Shown: positions 8,082 through 12,411 of the stretch, in pieces | Layout of the letters: each line of letters starts with the position of its first letter | Position numbering within the stretch: the first letter of the stretch is position 1 | NCBI GenBank assembly: GCA_024405075.1 | Contig: JAKSPG010000022.1 | Location: 1 to 12,411, forward strand | DNA: 12,411 bases | Reading direction: 5' to 3' | Origin: Elusimicrobiaceae bacterium | GTDB taxonomy: Bacteria; Elusimicrobiota; Elusimicrobia; Elusimicrobiales; Elusimicrobiaceae | The notes under the pieces: model-generated | The model's input: the letters and a program-made list of their open reading frames with translations, nothing else | Told to the model about the DNA's origin: nothing | Database searches by the model: none | Made by a program: the position numbers and the translations under genes

Positions 8082-8461
8082 ATTCTTTCCCCCGCGTTTT
8101 TGTGCAGGTAGGCGTGTAATTTATCTAATGTCTCGCGGCTGACGGCGTGTTCCATTTTGCACGCATCCATATCCGCCGTTTTGGGGGTTACCCCTAACAC
8201 TTGGGTTAAAAAGCGGCTTAACAGCAAGTGACGTTTTTTAACATCTTCCGCCGCCCGGCGGCCTTTGGCGGTAAGCACTATACCGCTATACGGCTCATGC
8301 GTCACGTATCCGGCTTGCGCCAGGGCCTTCATCGCGCCGGTCACGCTGGGGGTTTTAACACCCAGCATATTGCGGATGTCGCTCACACGCGCCACACCTT
8401 TTTCGTCCGCACAAAACGAGGCGGCTTCCAAATAGTCTTCCATATTGGCGGATAATTTCAT
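8078..8461 (-). CDS. DtxR/MntR-family metal-dependent transcriptional regulator
   Basis: This is a 127-residue regulator with an N-terminal winged helix (about 1-70; VSDIRNMLGVKTPSVTGAMKAL is the helix-turn-helix part) and the family dimerisation and metal-binding domain (about 71-127). The SH3-like third domain of DtxR is absent, as in short MntR proteins. Likely metal ligands by alignment to known members are Asp9 and Glu12 in MEDYLE (as in MntR Asp8 and Glu11), His78 in KKRH, and Cys101, Glu104 and His105 in CKMEH. The Cys is the DtxR/IdeR type where MntR has Glu, so the site mixes both and does not tell iron from manganese. It is transcribed away from gdhA and overlaps the following pilin gene by ATGA. 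A perfect palindrome covers its ribosome-binding site, which suggests autoregulation. Confidence 0.9.
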   Translation of the reverse strand: MKLSANMEDYLEAASFCADEKGVARVSDIRNMLGVKTPSVTGAMKALAQAGYVTHEPYSGIVLTAKGRRAAEDVKKRHLLLSRFLTQVLGVTPKTADMDACKMEHAVSRETLDKLHAYLHKNAGERI

Positions 8462-8464
8462 TAG

Positions 8465-8478
8465 TTAGGAGCTCCTAA
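8465..8478. promoter_or_regulatory. 14-bp perfect palindrome over the regulator's ribosome-binding site
   Basis: TTAGGAGCTCCTAA is its own reverse complement. It contains the AGGAG ribosome-binding site of the regulator gene and lies just downstream of that gene's candidate promoter. Its outer TTAGG and CCTAA match the ends of the classical DtxR box, but here they are 4 rather than 9 bases apart. It could be an autoregulatory operator, or the palindrome could be a coincidence of the ribosome-binding site. Confidence 0.45.
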
Positions 8479-8492
8479 AATAGATTTTCTAT

Positions 8493-8501
8493 AGTGTAAC
8501 A
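8493..8501 (-). promoter_or_regulatory. Candidate extended -10 of the DtxR-family gene
   Basis: On the minus strand TGTTACACT fits an extended -10 (TG, one base, then TACACT). It would start transcription about 25 bases before the ATG, so that the 14-bp palindrome falls in the early leader. No convincing -35 is visible, which extended -10 promoters may lack. Confidence 0.35.
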
Positions 8502-8507
8502 TATTTT

Positions 8508-8525
8508 CCGCCGTTTGCGCGGCGG
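8508..8525. repeat. GC-rich inverted repeat between divergent promoters
   Basis: CCGCCG and CGGCGG (8508-8513 and 8520-8525) form a perfect 6-bp inverted repeat with a 6-base centre. It sits between the divergent candidate promoters of the metal regulator and gdhA in an otherwise AT-rich stretch. There is no T tract, so it is not a terminator; a protein-binding site is possible. Confidence 0.35.
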
Positions 8526-8553
8526 GCTTGTGTGCGCGGCAAAATTAAAATAG

Positions 8554-8559
8554 TATAAT
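8554..8559 (+). promoter_or_regulatory. Candidate -10 box of gdhA
   Basis: A perfect TATAAT stands 35 bases before the gdhA ATG. The only -35-like sequence is TTGTGT at 8528-8533, 20 bases upstream, which is longer than ideal. The strength of this promoter is therefore uncertain and may depend on an activator. Confidence 0.5.
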
Positions 8560-8594
8560 AGATACAGTTGTTATCACGAACGAAGGAGCGTGTC

Positions 8595-9944
8595 ATGAAT
8601 ATCCGCACATATACGGCAGAATTTTTAGAAAAACAAATCCAAAAGGACCCCGCCCAAAAAGTATTTCACCAAGCGGTGGCCGAAGTAGTGGGCACCTTAA
8701 ACCCGGTGCTGGAACAAAACCCTGTCTACATTAAAGAAAAAATTTTAGAGCGGTTAGTAGAGCCGGAACGCATCATCAGCTTCCGCGTACCGTGGCAGGA
8801 TGATAAAGGTGAAATTCACGTCAACCGCGGTTTTCGCGTACAATTTAACAGCGCGATTGGGCCGTACAAAGGAGGAATTCGGTTCCACACGTCGGTTACG
8901 CAAGATTCGCTTAAATTTTTGGCTTTTGAACAAACTTTCAAAAACAGCTTAACCACCCTGCCTTTGGGCGGCGGAAAAGGCGGCAGTGATTTTGACGCCC
9001 GCGGCAAGTCCGATAGCGAAGTTATGCGTTTTTGCCACTCGTTTATGAACGAACTCTACCGCCACATCGGCTATCACACCGATGTCCCGGCTGGGGACCT
9101 GGGATGCGGCGCGCGCGAAATTGGCTACATGTATGGCCAATACAAAAAACTGACCAACGTTTTTACAGGCACGTTTACCGGCAAAAAACCCAACTGGGGT
9201 GGAAGTCTGCTGCGCCCGGAAGCCACGGGCTACGGCGTAGCGTATTTCACGCAAAACATGCTGGCCACTAAAAACGACAGCGTCAAAGGCAAAACGTGCA
9301 TTATTTCCGGCACCGGTAACGTGGGCGTACACGCCATTGAAAAACTAACGGAACTGGGCGGGAAAGTCGTCGGATTTATGGATTACGACGGCAGCGTGTA
9401 CGATAAAGACGGCGTTAATGCCGAAAAACTCGCCTTCTTAAAGGACCTGGTATTTGTCCGCCGCGGTAGCTTGAAGGAATATGTAAAAAAATTCCCGCAA
9501 GCGCAGTTCCGCCCCGGCAAACGCACCTGGGATATTCCGTGTGACATTGCTTGCCCGACCGCATGCGAAAACGAATTAGACGGCAACGATGCCAAGATGC
9601 TACTTAAAAACGGATGCAAATGCGTGTGCGAAGGCTCCAACATGCCTTGCACGCCCGAAGCCATTGAGGCGTTCCAAGCTGCCGGAATTTTGTACTCCCC
9701 CGGCAAGGCCTCTAACGCCGGCGGAGTAGCGGTATCCGGATTGGAAATGACGCAGGACTCCATGCGTGTGTACTGGACACGCGAAGAAGTGGACCAATAC
9801 CTCCACCGCATTATGAACAGCATTCACGAAAGCTGCTTGCAAGCGGCTGAGATGTACGGCCTAAAAGGCAACTACATGGCCGGTGCAAACATCGCCGGGT
9901 TTAAGAAAGTGGCTGATGCCATGCTGGACCAAGGGTTAGTGTAA
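8595..9944 (+). CDS. gdhA: NADP-type glutamate dehydrogenase
   Basis: GdhA reductively aminates 2-oxoglutarate to glutamate with ammonium and usually NADPH, in the cytoplasm as a hexamer. The 449-residue length matches the bacterial 50-kDa class. Lys92 in GPYKGGIRFH, Lys116 and catalytic Lys128 in PLGGGKGG fall at the same positions as in E. coli GdhA, and Asp168 in DVPAGDLG is the conserved acid. The nucleotide-binding domain follows, with the glycine-rich turn SGTGNVGVHA. NADPH preference is inferred from similarity to the biosynthetic class and not from a proven residue. The ATG at 8595 was chosen because AGGAG lies 6 bases upstream; a TTG nine codons earlier has no such site. The gene stands alone between its own promoter region and a strong terminator. 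Confidence 0.97.
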   Translation: MNIRTYTAEFLEKQIQKDPAQKVFHQAVAEVVGTLNPVLEQNPVYIKEKILERLVEPERIISFRVPWQDDKGEIHVNRGFRVQFNSAIGPYKGGIRFHTSVTQDSLKFLAFEQTFKNSLTTLPLGGGKGGSDFDARGKSDSEVMRFCHSFMNELYRHIGYHTDVPAGDLGCGAREIGYMYGQYKKLTNVFTGTFTGKKPNWGGSLLRPEATGYGVAYFTQNMLATKNDSVKGKTCIISGTGNVGVHAIEKLTELGGKVVGFMDYDGSVYDKDGVNAEKLAFLKDLVFVRRGSLKEYVKKFPQAQFRPGKRTWDIPCDIACPTACENELDGNDAKMLLKNGCKCVCEGSNMPCTPEAIEAFQAAGILYSPGKASNAGGVAVSGLEMTQDSMRVYWTREEVDQYLHRIMNSIHESCLQAAEMYGLKGNYMAGANIAGFKKVADAMLDQGLV

Positions 9945-9971
9945 GTGTTGGCTAGCTAAAAGATTAGATAC

Positions 9972-10005
9972 AAAAAACCCCCGCTACAAACTGCGGGGGT
10001 TTTTT
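9972..10005. terminator. Bidirectional intrinsic terminator between gdhA and a convergent pilin gene
   Basis: A 13-bp stem (six A, then CCCCCGC, pairing with GCGGGGG and six T) closes an 8-base loop TACAAACT. The A run on one side and the T run on the other make it work in both directions. It lies 27 bases after the gdhA stop and 14 bases past the stop of the leftward pilin gene, so it probably ends both transcripts. Confidence 0.93.
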
Positions 10006-10019
10006 ACGCGCCGAGGGAA

Positions 10020-10550
10020 TTATAATTTATAGACGGTACAAGAACCGATTGAACAACCCGTGGAGTTCCGCAAGAAGGATCCGCCCATGCTCTTACACAC
10101 TTGATTCGCTACCGTATCGTTTCGTTTGGCATGACATTCTCGGAGATTAGTAAGACCATTATATACTTCCTGTTGTTGTGTATTATAAAAAACTAACGTA
10201 TTTGTATTTGATTTATTTTGGGCATAAGAATAAATAGCACCGATTATTATATTCCATCCCCCCCGCGATTTGATATAAGCATATGATATTATCCTACCAG
10301 GCACCTCAAGATGTAACTCATCAAACCCGGTAGCATATTGGCCGTTGGCCAGATAATACCGTTCTTGTGCCTCTTTTACACTTTTTAATATCGTTATTGC
10401 CTCGGTGGCGCGTGCTTTTTCCACGGCCACTTTGTACTGCGGTAGTGCAATCGCTGCCAAAATACCAATAATCAACACAACGACCAACAACTCAATGAGC
10501 GTAAACGCTTTGACGTCTAAATGACCCAACAAACTACTTTTCTTTTTCAT
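10020..10550 (-). CDS. Type IV pilin-like protein (prepilin signal, A/FTLIE)
   Basis: This is a 176-residue pilin-like protein. A basic leader (residues 1-15) ends in KA before FTLIE, so prepilin peptidase should cut after Ala15, with Glu20 at +5. The usual -1 residue is Gly; Ala is less common but occurs. The hydrophobic helix LLVVVLIIGILAAIALPQY follows, then a helical stalk with QERYYLANGQYA. The head carries four cysteines (139, 152, 166, 171), enough for two disulfides. It may form or decorate a type IV pilus or a pseudopilus; no assembly gene is in the window. The ATG has GAGGGG six bases upstream. It is a lone gene with its own promoter and a shared terminator. Its first 45 residues closely match the pilin at 11850-12359, while the heads differ. 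Confidence 0.93.
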   Translation of the reverse strand: MKKKSSLLGHLDVKAFTLIELLVVVLIIGILAAIALPQYKVAVEKARATEAITILKSVKEAQERYYLANGQYATGFDELHLEVPGRIISYAYIKSRGGWNIIIGAIYSYAQNKSNTNTLVFYNTQQQEVYNGLTNLRECHAKRNDTVANQVCKSMGGSFLRNSTGCSIGSCTVYKL

Positions 10551-10580
10551 ATATATCCCCTCGCGCAGGTTTATAATCGC

Positions 10581-10608
10581 ATGGTATCAAAAAAAAAAAC
10601 GATGTCAA
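10581..10608 (-). promoter_or_regulatory. Pilin promoter with T11 tract in the spacer
   Basis: On the minus strand a perfect -35 TTGACA (10608-10603) and a -10-like TACCAT (10586-10581) are 16 bases apart, and 11 of those 16 bases are T. A second possible -10, TATAAA, lies five bases further downstream. In the next pilin gene the distances from the T tract to both boxes (2 and 13 bases) are the same. Which box is used cannot be told from sequence. Confidence 0.6.
10589..10599. repeat. 11-base homopolymer (A on plus strand) in pilin promoter
   Basis: This run of eleven A lies inside the spacer of the leftward pilin promoter, where a gain or loss of one base would change the -35 to -10 spacing. 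Such tracts slip readily in replication. It also lies between the divergent start regions of the pilin and tgt. Confidence 0.9.
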
Positions 10609-10656
10609 GCCCTTTTCATTATGCCGACGAAAAACCGCCAACCAAAACCTTAAAAA

Positions 10657-10665
10657 TGATAAAAT
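10657..10665 (+). promoter_or_regulatory. Candidate extended -10 of tgt, leaderless arrangement
   Basis: TGATAAAAT fits an extended -10 (TG, one base, TAAAAT). It ends six bases before the tgt ATG at 10672, so transcription would begin at or next to the start codon. No -35 is convincing. There is no purine-rich ribosome-binding site anywhere in the AT-rich stretch before the ATG. Confidence 0.45.
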
Positions 10666-10671
10666 ATATAT

Positions 10672-11841
10672 ATGATTTCCCCCTTTACCATTACTGCCAA
10701 AGATCCGTCGTGCAAAGCGCGTACGGGCGTGTTATACACGCGCCACGGTGCGGTGCATACGCCGGTATTTATGCCGGTAGCCACGCAAGCGTGCGTCAAG
10801 GCGCTTACAGATGAAGACCTAAAAAACGCCGGAGCGGAGTGTTTGCTCTCCAATACCTATCACTTATATCTGCGCCCGACGACAAAAATTCTGCAACAAA
10901 TGGGCGGTATCCATAAATTTATGCACTGGGGCGGCAGCGTGCTGACCGATTCGGGCGGGTTTCAAGTGTATAGTTTGTCCAAATTCCGCAAAATTAAAGA
11001 GGAAGGCGTAACGTTTCAATCGCACCACGACGGCAGTAAACATTTATTCACGCCGGAAAATGTAATTCAATTTGAAAGTGAAATCGGCTCGGACATTTGG
11101 ACCATGTTGGACGTATGCATCCACGCTAAAGACCCGTCCAAACACGACGCGCGCGAAGCGTTAAACATCACGAAACGCTGGGCCGAACGTGCCGCGCGCG
11201 CATACGAAAAAACCGTGCCCGCCCAACAAATTACGCAACAGGCAGACGGCAGTTTTACCGTCGGTAACTCGCTTTTATTTGGTATTATTCAAGGGGCTAT
11301 CTTCCCCGATTTACGTAAAGAGGCAGCCTTGCACATGGCGTCGTTACCGACGCACGGCTATTGCATTGGCGGGCTGTCTTTAGGGGAAACGCTAGAACAA
11401 ATGAACGCAGCCGTTAGCGCCGTAACGGAACATCTACCCGATGGAAAACCGCGCTATTTCATGGGGCTTGGCACGCCGGTGGAAATGCTGAACGCCATTG
11501 AACGCGGCGTAGATATGTTTGATTGTGTATGGCCCACGCGCGTAGCCCGCAACGGTATGGCGATGACAAGTACCGGGCGCGTGAACATCAAAAACGCCGA
11601 GTACCGCACCCAAGATATCCCGTTGGACCCGGAGTGCGATTGCTACACCTGCCGCCGCTATTCGCGCGCGTACCTGTGCCACTTGTACCGCTCGGCCGAG
11701 CTTACCAGCCACCGGCTGATGAGCATTCACAACATCCGCTTTTTAATTCGCCTCATGGAACGCGCGCGCGAAGCCATTAAAAACGGCACGTTCTTATCCT
11801 TCAAAGAAGAAGTGATTCGGAAATACCAAGGGTTTAAGTAA
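10672..11841 (+). CDS. tgt: tRNA-guanine transglycosylase
   Basis: Tgt swaps guanine 34 in the anticodon of GUN-anticodon tRNAs (Asp, Asn, His, Tyr) for preQ1, leading to queuosine. The protein is 389 residues, normal for bacteria. Asp93 in LTDSGGFQVYSL is the conserved acid, Asp284 in DMFDCVWPTR the likely nucleophile. The zinc site is Cys322, Cys324, Cys327 and His353 (CDCYTC and SIHN). The N-terminus FTITAKDPSCKARTGVL fits the family start, and there is no nearer ATG, so the start at 10672 is sound although no ribosome-binding site precedes it. The QueF encoded at 794-1201 would supply preQ1. The gene is alone, divergent from one pilin gene, and ends 8 bases before the stop of another on the opposite strand with no terminator between. 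Confidence 0.96.
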   Translation: MISPFTITAKDPSCKARTGVLYTRHGAVHTPVFMPVATQACVKALTDEDLKNAGAECLLSNTYHLYLRPTTKILQQMGGIHKFMHWGGSVLTDSGGFQVYSLSKFRKIKEEGVTFQSHHDGSKHLFTPENVIQFESEIGSDIWTMLDVCIHAKDPSKHDAREALNITKRWAERAARAYEKTVPAQQITQQADGSFTVGNSLLFGIIQGAIFPDLRKEAALHMASLPTHGYCIGGLSLGETLEQMNAAVSAVTEHLPDGKPRYFMGLGTPVEMLNAIERGVDMFDCVWPTRVARNGMAMTSTGRVNIKNAEYRTQDIPLDPECDCYTCRRYSRAYLCHLYRSAELTSHRLMSIHNIRFLIRLMERAREAIKNGTFLSFKEEVIRKYQGFK

Positions 11842-11849
11842 ATGTATTT

Positions 11850-12359
11850 CTAATAACAACGGCACGGAACATCATCGTTGCAATAGTTGTGCCAGGTTTT
11901 GGTTTCCTTAACTTGTTGACATAACGAATCCCCCGCGAAATTATCGTCCCAATAAGAACAACACTGTATTTTATCCGTCCCATACATACGTTGCAAGGCC
12001 ACATGTGGTTTTTTTAACTGACAGCCAATGCGCGGACTGGATGAAGCATTGGAATCTCCCAACGTGCAAAATGCTTGTCCCATTAAGAAGCGCTGTGTGC
12101 CGGAAGATTCATAGGAAATTGGCAATTCATCCACGTGTTCTGCGTAAACACCGTTAGCCAAATAATACACTTTTTGTGCATCCGCTATAGCTTTGGTAGC
12201 CGTAACAAGTTGCATCGCCTTTGATTTTTCCACCGCCTTTTGATACTGCGGCAAGGCCACCGCGGCTAAAATGCCGATAATCAACACAACTACCAATAAT
12301 TCAATTAATGTAAATGCTTTTGCATCCAAACGGCTTGTAAAACTCTTTTTCTTTTCCAT
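11850..12359 (-). CDS. Type IV pilin-like protein, cysteine-rich head (prepilin signal, A/FTLIE)
   Basis: This is a 169-residue pilin-like protein. A basic leader of 15 residues ends in AKA before FTLIE, with cleavage expected after Ala15 and Glu20 at +5, exactly as in the pilin at 10020-10550. The hydrophobic helix and the stalk (KVYYLANGVYA, 64-73) are nearly shared with that gene. The head differs and has eight cysteines (98, 113, 133, 134, 147, 160, 166, 168), ending in CRCY, so it may hold up to four disulfides. The ATG at 12359 was chosen because the leader begins there and a GGGGGG ribosome-binding site lies six bases upstream; an upstream start would add 15 residues across that site. 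The gene stands alone. Its role in a pilus or a secretion pseudopilus is not decided by the context. Confidence 0.92.
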   Translation of the reverse strand: MEKKKSFTSRLDAKAFTLIELLVVVLIIGILAAVALPQYQKAVEKSKAMQLVTATKAIADAQKVYYLANGVYAEHVDELPISYESSGTQRFLMGQAFCTLGDSNASSSPRIGCQLKKPHVALQRMYGTDKIQCCSYWDDNFAGDSLCQQVKETKTWHNYCNDDVPCRCY

Positions 12360-12383
12360 ACATATCCCCCCCTCATACATGGG

Positions 12384-12411
12384 CTTATATGCAAAATGTA
12401 GCAAAAAAAAA
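12384..12411 (-). promoter_or_regulatory. Partial pilin promoter with T tract, cut by the window end
   Basis: On the minus strand a T run (at least 9, reaching the last base of the window) is followed after GC by TACATT and, 13 bases after the run, by TATAAG. The pilin gene at 10550 has its T11, TACCAT and TATAAA at the same two distances. The -35 would lie just outside the window. Confidence 0.5.
12403..12411. repeat. Homopolymer of at least 9 A at the window end
   Basis: Nine A run to the final base, so the full length is unknown. The run stands in the presumed spacer of the promoter of the pilin gene starting at 12359. Confidence 0.85.

Noticed and set aside
8949..9332. Minus-strand open frame of 127 codons inside gdhA
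   Set aside because: It is antisense to the conserved core of glutamate dehydrogenase, without a start signal or domain.
12357..12404. Longer start for the third pilin gene
   Set aside because: It would extend translation across the ribosome-binding site and add 15 residues before a complete prepilin leader.
1..12411. CRISPR array, insertion sequence, tRNA or prophage genes
   Set aside because: No direct-repeat series, transposase, terminal inverted repeats, cloverleaf or phage gene is visible in the short gaps between genes.

Overview
The window most likely comes from an Elusimicrobiota-type bacterium (gut Elusimicrobium-like lineage). This is an inference. It rests on solitary type IV pilin genes whose prepilin signals read KAFTLIELLVVV, on a hexameric NADP-type glutamate dehydrogenase, on diderm-style lipoprotein genes, and on the gene mix. 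No marker here proves the phylum. Coding density is very high, no gap exceeds 135 bases, and I see no rRNA, tRNA, CRISPR array, transposase or phage gene.

Layout. Positions 28-7433 (minus strand) hold a tightly packed operon: ileS, lspA, a TPR lipoprotein, a degenerate P1B-like P-type ATPase, queF, and a membrane-anchored protein with a possible PrcB-like C-terminus. Its joints are a 20-base overlap, three 4-base ATGA overlaps and one 5-base gap, and it ends at a clear intrinsic terminator (28-59). Just upstream on the same strand, 7512-8461 holds a short DtxR/MntR-family metal regulator joined by an ATGA overlap to a divergent pilin-like gene. A divergent promoter region (8462-8594) separates this pair from gdhA on the plus strand. 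gdhA ends at a bidirectional terminator (9972-10005) shared with a convergent pilin gene (10020-10550, minus). A second divergent region (10551-10671) serves that pilin and tgt (plus, apparently leaderless). A third pilin gene (11850-12359, minus) converges on tgt.

How the genes work together. QueF and Tgt are two steps of queuosine tRNA modification, and IleS is a housekeeping tRNA synthetase. LspA would process the lipoprotein encoded immediately after it. GdhA assimilates ammonium into glutamate. The three pilin-like genes share the class III prepilin signal. Two of them are lone genes with similar leaders, in which a T tract (11 bases, and at least 9) lies just upstream of the -10 region. 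A copy of the same -35 context (GCTTGACATC on the minus strand) sits at the extreme left edge of the window, suggesting another such unit outside it.

The most notable signals are the homopolymer-containing pilin promoters (candidate slippage or phase-variable switches), the P-type ATPase that kept its phosphorylation machinery but lost the CPC, TGE and HP signatures, the coupling of a metal regulator to a pilin with a 14-base palindrome over its ribosome-binding site, and the leaderless-looking tgt.
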